Assembly (NCBI GenBank): GCA_007116155.1
Contig: SKJC01000002.1
Location: 186,001 to 250,000 of the forward strand
Length of the DNA stretch: 64,000 nt
From: Candidatus Babeliaceae bacterium
GTDB taxonomy: Bacteria; Babelota; Babeliae; Babelales; Babelaceae
Direction: 5' to 3'
A program made the translations under genes and the position numbers. Below, piece after piece: positions 46,012 to 54,777 of the stretch (positions are counted from its first letter, which is position 1; every line of letters begins with the position of its first letter). The notes beneath the pieces are model-generated. The model ran no database searches and had not been told where the DNA came from. It saw nothing but the letters and a program-made list of their open reading frames with translations.

Positions 46012-47230
46012 AAAAAATAAAAAAATTTACACTTCAACCCTACTTATTTTCTCAATTATAGGAATCATCAGCGGTTGTGGATTTTTCTTTTGGGCCAATG
46101 GATGGGTCATCTTTCTTTTTCCCCAATTTGGAACTTCTAAAAAAAACCAAACTTCGCTACAAGAAGAAAAAAAAAGTAACAAACAAGAATATCTTCTATA
46201 CATGCCGCGAAAAAAAAATCACATCGAACGAGAATCCATCTTAATAACTGATTGTAACGCACAAGTAGCTCAAACAAGCATTGCAAATTGGTTAGCAAAA
46301 ATTTACGAAGAAGGACTTTTAGAGAAACAGACTTCTTTACAAGATGTAAGTCTAAATGCAGATGGACAAGATCTTATCGTTTCCTTTGACAGGCCTCCAT
46401 TTAATAAACAAGCAAGCATATATGAAAAACTTTTTTTTCTAAACTCCCTCTGTAAGACCCTGATACCACTTCTTCCAAACGTGCGTACCATTACCTGGCT
46501 TGTGCATCATGCACCGCTAAATGATTGTCATTTAGATACAACCCAACCATGGCCAATTGAAGGATTTATCGATAAAAAAAAGATACAGCAACCCCAACTA
46601 AAAAAAGTATTCAATAAAAAAAATCTCACGATCATGCTTGATCCAGCAGGAGATGCAGCCAATAAAGGCCGACTTATTGATGGCACCTTTGAACGCGGTA
46701 TAACACTACAATGTGCTGAATATATAAAAAAGACTCTTCAAAAAGACACCTCATACCGATCTATTCTAACGCGCTTTCCTGGCGAGACCATAGAGCCGCT
46801 ACAAAACGCCATGTTTTCTAATCGCTTACAAGCAGACATCTTTATTAACGTTAATTTTTTTTGGAAATCAACTGAACCGGCAGAGTGTTTTTTGCTGTAT
46901 TATATTAATAATCCCTCAAGCACAATATGGAGCCAACAAACACCCTTCTGGGTTCCCATTACCGACGCATATAAAAAAAATCTAAAAGCAACAATTCTAG
47001 TCGGGTCCACTCTCGAAAATAATATTCGCAAAGAGTTCAATAAAACAATCGCGCTAAATCCACTACTTGGAGCACCAATTAAACCTCTAATGGGTCTAAC
47101 TTGTCCAGCAATCAGTATCGAAATCGGTCTAACAAAAACAACCAATCTCGCGAAAATTATGCCCGCCCTGAGTACCGCAATAAAAAACAGTCTTGCAGAG
47201 CTCTCAAAAGATGATACAACAGATACATAG
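46001..47230 (+). CDS. GerMN-like plus amidase_3-fold protein lacking zinc histidines
   Basis: The 409-residue protein is anchored by an N-terminal helix (about 13-40). Residues about 80-170 resemble a GerMN-type beta/alpha domain (VSLNADGQDLIVSFDRPP). Residues about 205-400 follow the N-acetylmuramoyl-L-alanine amidase (Amidase_3) order: IMLDPAGDAA, GTFERGITLQCAEYI, LTRFPGETIEPLQNAMFSNRLQADIFINVN and LTCPAISIEIGL. The histidines in DPGHGG and SIHAN are replaced (Gly217, Asn285), while Glu231 and Glu374 remain. The gene overlaps recD2 by 11 nt. Confidence 0.65.
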   Translation: MNNEKNKKIYTSTLLIFSIIGIISGCGFFFWANGWVIFLFPQFGTSKKNQTSLQEEKKSNKQEYLLYMPRKKNHIERESILITDCNAQVAQTSIANWLAKIYEEGLLEKQTSLQDVSLNADGQDLIVSFDRPPFNKQASIYEKLFFLNSLCKTLIPLLPNVRTITWLVHHAPLNDCHLDTTQPWPIEGFIDKKKIQQPQLKKVFNKKNLTIMLDPAGDAANKGRLIDGTFERGITLQCAEYIKKTLQKDTSYRSILTRFPGETIEPLQNAMFSNRLQADIFINVNFFWKSTEPAECFLLYYINNPSSTIWSQQTPFWVPITDAYKKNLKATILVGSTLENNIRKEFNKTIALNPLLGAPIKPLMGLTCPAISIEIGLTKTTNLAKIMPALSTAIKNSLAELSKDDTTDT

Positions 47231-47257
47231 ATAGGTTATCTTGGCTAAGGAGAATCG

Positions 47258-47467
47258 GTGAATAAACCAAAATGGCTCAAAGGATCACAACAATTTTTAT
47301 TTATAGGACTTGGATCCCTAGCAATAGGATCGAGTTTATTACTCAGTGTCTTAGGCATAGTCCAAAGCTTTCGAATGCTCCTTGCCCTCAGTTTTTTAAT
47401 TTATGGTGCACTGATGCTTTCCGTTTGGAATCAAACACAAAAAAATGAGAGCAACAATGACCTGTAA
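47258..47467 (+). CDS. mini membrane protein 1 of 3
   Basis: The 69-residue protein starts at GTG with AAGGAG and has two hydrophobic helices around an LGI turn (SVLGIVQSFRM), ending in LIYGALMLS. It shares this two-helix pattern with the next two genes, like LiaI/LiaF-type membrane regions. Function unknown. Confidence 0.7.
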   Translation: MNKPKWLKGSQQFLFIGLGSLAIGSSLLLSVLGIVQSFRMLLALSFLIYGALMLSVWNQTQKNESNNDL

Positions 47468-47636
47468 AACGTCATCATCACTCTTTCAAGGATTAATTTT
47501 TATAATACTCGGAACATATTTTTTATGCACTGCACTCGGCATCGCTATAAAATTACAACTCATCTTAGGGCCGATTCTCATTCTTTATGGCTTTCTTCTC
47601 ATGACAAGAAAGCCACTTGAAACGTCAGAATATTGA
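47457..47636 (+). CDS. mini membrane protein 2 of 3
   Basis: The 59-residue protein overlaps the previous gene by 11 nt and has GAGAG before its ATG. Two helices flank an ALGIAIKLQ turn and end in LILYGFLLM, closely paralleling its neighbours. The longer frame (ATG at 47445) is possible but has no ribosome site. Confidence 0.7.
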   Translation: MTCKTSSSLFQGLIFIILGTYFLCTALGIAIKLQLILGPILILYGFLLMTRKPLETSEY

Positions 47637-47646
47637 AGGAGTCACT

Positions 47647-47850
47647 ATGCAAACACAAAAAATTGCAGATATTTTCAAAGGCACGCTATTCTTTCTCGCT
47701 GGACTATTATTGCTTCTCAACATTCTAGGATTTGTAGAAAAATTTGCCACAATACTTTTATTACTTCTAGCAACGTGGTTAATACTGCAAGGATTATACC
47801 TATCAGGTCTTCTTAATTTACTACGTGATTATTGGAAAAGCTCTCACTAA
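47647..47850 (+). CDS. mini membrane protein 3 of 3
   Basis: The 67-residue protein starts at an ATG with a perfect GGAG 5 nt upstream. It has two hydrophobic helices (FKGTLFFLAGLLLLLNILGFVEKF, then TILLLLLATWLILQGLY) and a short basic tail. It is the last gene of the operon that begins at 41453, before a GC-rich hairpin. Confidence 0.7.
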   Translation: MQTQKIADIFKGTLFFLAGLLLLLNILGFVEKFATILLLLLATWLILQGLYLSGLLNLLRDYWKSSH

Positions 47851-47856
47851 ATAATA

Positions 47857-47880
47857 AAGGGGGGCCATAATACCCCCCTT
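47857..47880. terminator. GC-rich hairpin between convergent operons
   Basis: AAGGGGGG and CCCCCCTT pair around an 8 nt loop, 7 nt after the last mini membrane gene. On the minus strand it is followed by TTTATTATTT, so it probably terminates both directions. Confidence 0.8.
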
Positions 47881-47896
47881 CTAACAATATTGTTCT

Positions 47897-50800
47897 TTAT
47901 GACTTCGTTCGAATTTGTATAGGAACAGAAACAGTTATATTATGTTCGCCGAGCTTTTTAACAACAGCTAAGCGTAAATCAGATTCAATTTCCCATTTAT
48001 CAACAACTCGCTCAGCAGTAATATAACCTCGAATCAAAAACTGCTGCCCATTACTTACAAAATCAAACAAACGCGCCACTGGTTCAGGGTTTTTTAAAAG
48101 AGCAGGATGCGCTGCCAACACTTCTCTCAATAATGTTTGCACAAAATACGGATCAATATCATAAGAGACAACAAACATAATATCTTCAGTCGATGCGAAT
48201 GTTTTTGAATAATGCCAATTTTGAACCGGACGCGTTATAATTAACGTGTTTGGAATAATATATACGTTACTATTACGCGTTCGGATTATTGTTGATCGAG
48301 GTGTTATAAAACGCACAAAACCTTCTAACTTATACGGATCTTCCATACGTATAAAATCACCAACCTTAACCGGACGTTGCACAAGAATAATAAAATAGGA
48401 TAGAAAATCACCAATTGGTTCTTTAAAAATATATGCAACACCCGCGATAATCAAACCGAGTTTTGTCGCTAACGAATCTAACCCAACACTTTGCAAACCC
48501 ATAAAGAATGCAACTACAAAAATCATATAACGACTAAACGTCATAATGGTATTTTGCACGCCGGAACCAACGAGCATAGGATCAAAAATTCGAGACAAAA
48601 TAAAGCTATTAAGCACATAAACAACAAGGATTCCACCAAAAACATACAGAAAAACTTTAACTAATGAATAAACAGTAATCTGTATAGGCTTTCCAGTTAA
48701 CGCGTCATTTCCAACCGGGAACAATTCTTTTTGAAAAAAATGTATTAACTCGGTATACGTTACCGTATGCCCCCAAATTAAGGATACAATAAAGAAACCT
48801 AAAAAAATAAATGCTATAAAAGACCCGAGAACAAAAAAACCATACCACATTTTCCCGCTAGAAAAGCGTTCTTTTGCGACAATCCCATCGGGATAATGAA
48901 AAAATAATTCAGAGGAAACCTTCTTGAACCAATCATAGAACCAAACCACCAACGGGACAATAATTAATGTACCAAACACTCGTACCAATACATAAAACAT
49001 CTGCTTACCATATCCAACATATGGATTATTAAGCACAATAATTACAGCTAAAAATGCTTGGAATACAAAGTAGTATCGCTCAATCTTTTCTTCCAAGAAT
49101 GAACCAATAGAAGAAGAACGAGGTATAAACCAAAGAACAGTATTTTGACCAATGAAAACATCTTTGCTTATCAAACTGATCAAGACAAGTTGTAAAAAGA
49201 TAATATTTACCGCAAGTAAAATTTCGGGAACCTGCGAATCAAAGGCGCTATTACTTGCTATAAAAGCCCAACGTAAAAATGAAAACACTATGGTTCCAAA
49301 AAACAAAGATGGAATCCCTGCAAAAAAACGATGACTATAGATAGCCGAAACCCAAACAAACCCATGCTCTCGGTTCGTCTGGGCAAATATTGCAAAAAAA
49401 CGAACCGCTACATACAACAAGATCGGGATAGAAAGCAAGAAGAAAAAGAGGGCTTGAGGACCCTGGCCAGACCAAACATAACTAACAAAAACAAAAACAA
49501 CACTCCAGCCATACACAAGAAAAAAATGCGCTTGAAGAAAATGTAAAAGGAACGCTAAAAACGACATAAAGCGCATGCCCCTTCCCGAGACACGCATACA
49601 TAATCGTCGTAAAAGTGGCAATCCCCAACGCAATACAAAAAAAGCTAACGCAACAAATAAAAACCAGAAAAACAGAGTAACTATAGAGGAAAAATCATTC
49701 AAATAATTCCCAGCTCTCTCAAAGAAATATTGCAAAGACGCATGCGAACTATAGGCCTTCAACGTTGTCCAAACAAGCGAAAAAAAACGCCCTAAGTCAG
49801 GGAAAAAGTCCTTTAAATCCTGCATGCTTATGGATTGATCCGACCGCATCCAAAAGCTGCGCGCCGACAACTCAGTTAAAATATCCTCAATATTTTTCTT
49901 CTGAGATTGAATAAACGCTAAGTTTTTGGATAATGCTTCAACTAGTTTTGTTGCCTCATTTAATGCAGCTCGAAGATCATCATCAACGCCTACAAGAGTT
50001 TTAACCATTTTCTGCCGACTGACAGAAGATATAGGAATACTCTTTTCTATACTGTCCTCACGAACCTCTAAAGAAAACCGCTTTACATCTTCACGCATTA
50101 AATTCAACTGATACAGTTTTTTAATAGCTGCATCGCGCTGAGCCTGAATATCTGATTCTTCCATAGAAAGCTGTATCTTAATTGACTCGTATGACTTTAC
50201 CGCCTCATCAATATAACTTCCTAAATTAACTCTATATTCACGTGTTAACCACCGCCAGGTGTCGAGAATCGCTACCGTCCGTTCTTTTTCAAGATATGCA
50301 TAACGAGCTGAATCAATCTGCGCCTCAACAAGGCTCCTTCGAGACTCTAGAAGCTCAAGTTTCGCGTACTGGCCAAGTCCCTTTAAAGCCAAATCCCAAG
50401 ATGCGGCGGTTTTTAATTTTTTTATATCAATATTCCAACTTTGGACCGTGCTTAAATCCCCCACTAGCCCATTCAGCTCAGGAGAAAAAACCGCAATATT
50501 TTCCTTAACACTTTCTATAGCCGGAAGAATTAATCGCTTTTTTTCATTCAATGCGGCCTGCTGCGCTAACGAATCTTGACGATCTTGCGTTAACTTTGCC
50601 TCAGCTGCACGCACTGCATTCACATCAATGCGAACTTTTCGCTTTATTTTTTCATAAGTTTTTTCTACAACATCAAGCTTTTGTTTTGCTACAACAAGCT
50701 GCAAATCTAAATAATCCTTTTTTTCCTCGATTTCATGCAGCCGAAACTGTGCCAGTTTTTTTGCTTGTTGAGCATTCTGCAACTGCAAGTCAATAAGCTC

Positions 50801-51487
50801 GCCCTGCTCACTTCGAGAAAAATCTTTAATAGCGTCAAGGACGCCTTCACTTTTTAAAAACAACCGTTGTTTTTCCTCTTGCTCTTGAATCTCTTTATTC
50901 GCATCATCAACGGTACGACGACGTTTTTCTAGATCAACTGCTAAAAGACGAAGACTCCTTTGCAAAAACGTTTTTTGATCACGCAAATCACCGGCCATAC
51001 GACTGACCCGACGTAAATCTTCAAAGTCCGGCGCGCTTCGATCTTCTTTACTTAAAACCGTAAAGACTGGATCCGCAAGAAGCTGTTCTAAGAGAGCTTT
51101 ATGTTCTTGAAGCTCTCGCAGCATCTGCCCAAGAACCTGCAATCCCTCATTAACACTCTGGTAAATATCCCCTATTGCCGCAACCCTTTTTTGAAAAAAC
51201 AACCGCGCCCGAGCTCCATCTGCACTCTCTAACTGTTCTTTAGCCTGCTGTAAATCAGCTCCAAACCGCCTTAAAAAAGATCGTTCCTGCTCAGATTCAC
51301 GCTCAATTTGGCTTATATGATTTTTTAACCCCGCCACCTGCTTTTCCAGGTTGCCAAATTTGCGCGCTGCATCGCTCACGACCTCAAGCTTAGAAGCTTC
51401 GCTTGCCTGCGACAAAAATGATGCTGCCGAACAAGCATTCCAGACTATTACGCCCAGAAACCAAACTACCTGTATTTGTTTTTTCAT
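47897..51487 (-). CDS. large mechanosensitive channel of the MscK/MscS type
   Basis: The 1196-residue protein has a signal peptide (about 1-21), a long coiled periplasmic region (about 30-590) and roughly ten membrane helices (about 600-1030). A C-terminal MscS domain has GLIIAGVAYIFKEPIGDFLSYFIILVQRPVKVGDFIRMED, then TIIRTRNSNVYIIPNTLI. Such channels open under membrane tension to release solutes. The ATG at 51487 has an AAGGAG site; another in-frame ATG lies at 51511 inside the upstream gene. Confidence 0.88.
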   Translation of the reverse strand: MKKQIQVVWFLGVIVWNACSAASFLSQASEASKLEVVSDAARKFGNLEKQVAGLKNHISQIERESEQERSFLRRFGADLQQAKEQLESADGARARLFFQKRVAAIGDIYQSVNEGLQVLGQMLRELQEHKALLEQLLADPVFTVLSKEDRSAPDFEDLRRVSRMAGDLRDQKTFLQRSLRLLAVDLEKRRRTVDDANKEIQEQEEKQRLFLKSEGVLDAIKDFSRSEQGELIDLQLQNAQQAKKLAQFRLHEIEEKKDYLDLQLVVAKQKLDVVEKTYEKIKRKVRIDVNAVRAAEAKLTQDRQDSLAQQAALNEKKRLILPAIESVKENIAVFSPELNGLVGDLSTVQSWNIDIKKLKTAASWDLALKGLGQYAKLELLESRRSLVEAQIDSARYAYLEKERTVAILDTWRWLTREYRVNLGSYIDEAVKSYESIKIQLSMEESDIQAQRDAAIKKLYQLNLMREDVKRFSLEVREDSIEKSIPISSVSRQKMVKTLVGVDDDLRAALNEATKLVEALSKNLAFIQSQKKNIEDILTELSARSFWMRSDQSISMQDLKDFFPDLGRFFSLVWTTLKAYSSHASLQYFFERAGNYLNDFSSIVTLFFWFLFVALAFFVLRWGLPLLRRLCMRVSGRGMRFMSFLAFLLHFLQAHFFLVYGWSVVFVFVSYVWSGQGPQALFFFLLSIPILLYVAVRFFAIFAQTNREHGFVWVSAIYSHRFFAGIPSLFFGTIVFSFLRWAFIASNSAFDSQVPEILLAVNIIFLQLVLISLISKDVFIGQNTVLWFIPRSSSIGSFLEEKIERYYFVFQAFLAVIIVLNNPYVGYGKQMFYVLVRVFGTLIIVPLVVWFYDWFKKVSSELFFHYPDGIVAKERFSSGKMWYGFFVLGSFIAFIFLGFFIVSLIWGHTVTYTELIHFFQKELFPVGNDALTGKPIQITVYSLVKVFLYVFGGILVVYVLNSFILSRIFDPMLVGSGVQNTIMTFSRYMIFVVAFFMGLQSVGLDSLATKLGLIIAGVAYIFKEPIGDFLSYFIILVQRPVKVGDFIRMEDPYKLEGFVRFITPRSTIIRTRNSNVYIIPNTLIITRPVQNWHYSKTFASTEDIMFVVSYDIDPYFVQTLLREVLAAHPALLKNPEPVARLFDFVSNGQQFLIRGYITAERVVDKWEIESDLRLAVVKKLGEHNITVSVPIQIRTKS

Positions 51488-51503
51488 AAAAGATCGCTCC
51501 TTG

Positions 51504-52121
51504 CTACGCATTTAAAAAGTGTATTGTCCTCAGCGCATATCCAGGCTCACATGAACAAATACATAAACGCAACCACATCTTAATACGCCGTTTTTTTTCT
51601 CCACTATTCAACTCGTTTCCATCAGCAAACACACGTGAGGTTACTGTATACTGATCTAATTCACCATGAACCGCAACCTGATCAAACGGAACATACTGGC
51701 CTATTCTAAGAAAAAATGAACCTAAAATCATTAATTTTTTTAATTCTACATCTTCTATATCACACGAATCTCTCAAAAAAAGCCCCTGCCATAAATCCCA
51801 AACAACCGCTGCATCTTCGATACTAAAAACAAAATTCATAGTAATCTCTGCTAAGTGATGCAAAAATAATAAATCTTCCTGTATCCAAGAGCTAGGGAAA
51901 AATAGACCGGCGACATCTGAACCACGCCAACCTCCAGCCTTCACCTGCTGCATCCAGAGTGAAATATGCATTCCAACAGAAAGCTTTATATTATTTTTTT
52001 TAAAAAAAACACGACATACACCAAGCTCAGGAACTAATAAAACGGCAAATGGCCCTCTTTGATTAGTAAAGTACAAGACCAATGCTTGAGTAAAAACTTT
52101 CTCATAGATCCGTATAATCAC
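51504..52121 (-). CDS. protein of unknown function, possibly a divergent RecO
   Basis: The 205-residue product starts at GTG (rightmost) with no clear ribosome site. An N-terminal beta-rich part (QALVLYFTNQRGPFAVLLVPELGVCRVFF) precedes a helical part (LLFLHHLAEITMNFVFSIEDAAVVWDLW). That order is reminiscent of RecO (OB-fold plus helices), and recR is present elsewhere in the window. Similarity is too weak to name it, and the RecO zinc cysteines are not evident. It is coupled to the MscK-like gene. Confidence 0.4.
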   Translation of the reverse strand: MIIRIYEKVFTQALVLYFTNQRGPFAVLLVPELGVCRVFFKKNNIKLSVGMHISLWMQQVKAGGWRGSDVAGLFFPSSWIQEDLLFLHHLAEITMNFVFSIEDAAVVWDLWQGLFLRDSCDIEDVELKKLMILGSFFLRIGQYVPFDQVAVHGELDQYTVTSRVFADGNELNSGEKKRRIKMWLRLCICSCEPGYALRTIHFLNA

Positions 52122-52135
52122 TAACTAGCAACCTC

Positions 52136-52163
52136 TCGACAAAAAAGAAACCCGATGTAGAAT
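52136..52163 (+). promoter_or_regulatory. predicted promoter of the TolC-export operon
   Basis: TCGACA (52136-52141), a 16 nt spacer and TAGAAT (52158-52163) give a start about 60 nt before the GTG of the outer membrane factor. Confidence 0.45.
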
Positions 52164-52230
52164 AACAACCAGCATATCTTTTTTCATAGTATTTTAAACT
52201 ACGAGTAAAACAATATTACCTGGAGTTTCC

Positions 52231-53574
52231 GTGAATAAAAAACTGCTATTTTTAGCCTTTTTTCTTCAGTTTTATTGCGCTTCTGTCTCACCAAAAATAA
52301 ATGCCATGCCTCAAGGCGATCCTGTACAAATTGTTTCAAATTCGTATATAGATCTTCCATTAATTATCCACATAGCACAAACAAAACGAAGTGATATCCG
52401 CGCACAAGAAAAAATTACCGAAAAGCAAAAGGCTAAAGAACTTTCTTGGCTTAGTAAACACTTCCCCCAAATTTCACTCAACTATACCGCACAGAAAAGT
52501 CAAAAAAACGTCCTTCCTGAGCAACAATTACAACTTTCGCTAAAGCAAGCACTCTTTGCTCCAGGTTCCGTATACTTTCCTTATCAACTCGCACGAATAG
52601 GAACGAAATCAAGCATCTGTCAAACCGAATATCAAAAACAACAAGCCCAACTTTCAGTAGAGCAAACATTTTTTGACTTGCAAAACAACTACGCTAAAAA
52701 CGACCTCGAATTAATCTTGCGCGAAACAGGACCAGAAGTCTTCAAAAAAGCTCAGATACAATTTGAAAATGGACTTATTTCGACCGTAGATCTTGAGCAA
52801 CAAAAATCTGTCTATACATCTACGCTTTCAACTATCGAAAAAATTTTTCGAGGAAAAAAAATCACTAAAAACGAATCTGCTATAACTTCAGAACAAAAAA
52901 TCAAACGCAAAACTATTCTTTGGATGCCACTAGAAACAATAAAACAAACTGTTAAAAAATTAGTTAATATACCAAAAGATGAATTATATACCCAAGCTCT
53001 CCATGCACGACCAGATCTTAAACTTCTGGCCTATGCCATGGAGCAAGCCGAAATCCAGGAAAAAATATATGCGTCCCAATATCTACCTTCGGCTTCATTT
53101 TTTGCTTCAATGTATGCAACGCGCAAAGCAGAAACCCTTTTAGGAGCCGCTGAAGAAATACTCAACTATCCATGGACTCTCGGATTAAGCGTTTCTTGGA
53201 ATTTCGACAGTCTTACAAACATGTTTGAAGTACGCGCCTCTCGAGCTGAATATTTATCTCAAATGCTGAAAAAAAAACGCTCTGAATGGGTCATGAAAAA
53301 AGAAATCGATTTAACCGTCCAGCAACTAGCAATTGATCAAGCAACAATAACCGAAGCAGAGCAAATCTACCAGCACGGACAACAAGCATTTGAAAAAAAA
53401 CAACTCGAAGTCGAAGCTGGCTTGGCGGCCCCTCTAGAATTGCTACAGGCGAAAGCTGATTGGGAACAGATCCAAGCTAATTATACTAACGCACACACGA
53501 ACGCTGCAAAAAATTGTGCCTTGTTACATTACAAAACAGGCCACAAACTAGAATACCCCATTTTAGCTTCTTAA
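52231..53574 (+). CDS. TolC-family outer membrane efflux protein
   Basis: The 447-residue protein starts at GTG with CTGGAG and a signal peptide (about 1-22). Its two long helical repeats (about 45-180 and 240-440) match TolC tunnel proteins: KQALFAPGSVYFPYQLAR, FENGLISTVDLEQQKSVYTST and VEAGLAAPLELLQAKADWEQIQANYTNA. It forms the outer membrane exit duct for the MFP/ABC pair encoded next. A lysine-rich insertion (about 205-225) sits between the repeats. Confidence 0.85.
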   Translation: MNKKLLFLAFFLQFYCASVSPKINAMPQGDPVQIVSNSYIDLPLIIHIAQTKRSDIRAQEKITEKQKAKELSWLSKHFPQISLNYTAQKSQKNVLPEQQLQLSLKQALFAPGSVYFPYQLARIGTKSSICQTEYQKQQAQLSVEQTFFDLQNNYAKNDLELILRETGPEVFKKAQIQFENGLISTVDLEQQKSVYTSTLSTIEKIFRGKKITKNESAITSEQKIKRKTILWMPLETIKQTVKKLVNIPKDELYTQALHARPDLKLLAYAMEQAEIQEKIYASQYLPSASFFASMYATRKAETLLGAAEEILNYPWTLGLSVSWNFDSLTNMFEVRASRAEYLSQMLKKKRSEWVMKKEIDLTVQQLAIDQATITEAEQIYQHGQQAFEKKQLEVEAGLAAPLELLQAKADWEQIQANYTNAHTNAAKNCALLHYKTGHKLEYPILAS

Positions 53575-53583
53575 GGATGTATT

Positions 53584-54777
53584 GTGCATATGAAAAAACT
53601 TCTTATTCAAGGATCCATTGCTCTTATTTGCATAGCTGGTGGTTTTCTAGCCTACCACCGTTATTTTAAAAAAAATGAGCCGTTCTTATACAAAACAGAA
53701 AAGCCCTTTGCACGATATATTCGCCAATCAATAAAAGCAGCCGGCAACTTAGAACCTGAAGATATGCTTAAAGTTGGTTCACTTGTCTCTGGAATCATTC
53801 AAAAAATGTTTGTGGAAGAAAATGATTTTGTTGAAAAAGGCCAACTTCTTGTCCTGATCGATGATGGACGAGAAGACTCAAAAGTAAGAGTTGCAGAACA
53901 AGCCCTAGAGATTGCCCAAGCAAACGCCACCTATTTCGAACAATTTCTTCAACGCCAAAAGCCGCTCTATGAAAATGGATTTTTATCAGAAAATGAATTC
54001 TTGCGACTAAAAACGGAACTTACCACAAAACAACAAGAAGTTCTCATAAAACAAGAGCAGCTCGCTGATGAAAAACGTCTATTTACCAAAAAACAAATCA
54101 CGGCTCCTGAAGATGGCGTAGTCGTTGGAAAAAATGGCAGTGAAGGTGAAATGGTAACAAACTTTGGGTCTAGTTTTGCTATTTACACAATCGCAAAAGA
54201 TATTCGAAAAATGGAAGCAAAAATTGAAATAGATGAAAGCAGTGTCGGACTAATTAAAGACGGGATGATTGCGCAACTCATCTTCGATGCATATCCAGAA
54301 AAAACATTTGAAAGCCGAATTAAAGAAATCAGCAACAATCCAATTTCAAAAGGCGGAACGGTAAGCTATATGGCAAAGCTCCCCATCGCTAATGAAGATC
54401 TTCTATTCAAGCCAGGAATGACACTAGATGCGGATATCGTCATCAACGAAAAAAATGCCTCATTGGTCGTTCAAGGACAAGTCTTTTCAATAAATCCAAA
54501 TACAATCGAACAAGTCGCTAAAATTAAAACATACGGATACGAACCAATCCCGCTAAAAGAAAAACAAGATTTAACAACACAGGGAAATATTAAATTCCTC
54601 TGGATCGAAGACAATAACAACTTCGTTGAAAAAGCAGTAAAAACGGGCATTACCGATGGTGCATATTTTGAAGTTATTGACGGAATAGCAGAAAACGACA
54701 AGATCATTGTGGACACAATCGAAACAAATGCCGTAGAAGCAATGTTTAAAAAAATGTTTAACACAGGATTAAAATAA
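53584..54777 (+). CDS. MacA-like periplasmic adaptor (membrane fusion protein)
   Basis: The 397-residue protein has an N-terminal membrane anchor (about 7-25), a biotinyl-lipoyl-like domain (VGSLVSGIIQKMFVEENDFVEKGQLLVLID, about 62-92), a coiled hairpin (about 95-170) and beta-barrel domains. It bridges the permease to TolC. AGGA lies 6-7 nt before the GTG at 53584; an ATG two codons later is the alternative. Its stop abuts the permease ATG with no gap. Confidence 0.88.
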   Translation: MHMKKLLIQGSIALICIAGGFLAYHRYFKKNEPFLYKTEKPFARYIRQSIKAAGNLEPEDMLKVGSLVSGIIQKMFVEENDFVEKGQLLVLIDDGREDSKVRVAEQALEIAQANATYFEQFLQRQKPLYENGFLSENEFLRLKTELTTKQQEVLIKQEQLADEKRLFTKKQITAPEDGVVVGKNGSEGEMVTNFGSSFAIYTIAKDIRKMEAKIEIDESSVGLIKDGMIAQLIFDAYPEKTFESRIKEISNNPISKGGTVSYMAKLPIANEDLLFKPGMTLDADIVINEKNASLVVQGQVFSINPNTIEQVAKIKTYGYEPIPLKEKQDLTTQGNIKFLWIEDNNNFVEKAVKTGITDGAYFEVIDGIAENDKIIVDTIETNAVEAMFKKMFNTGLK

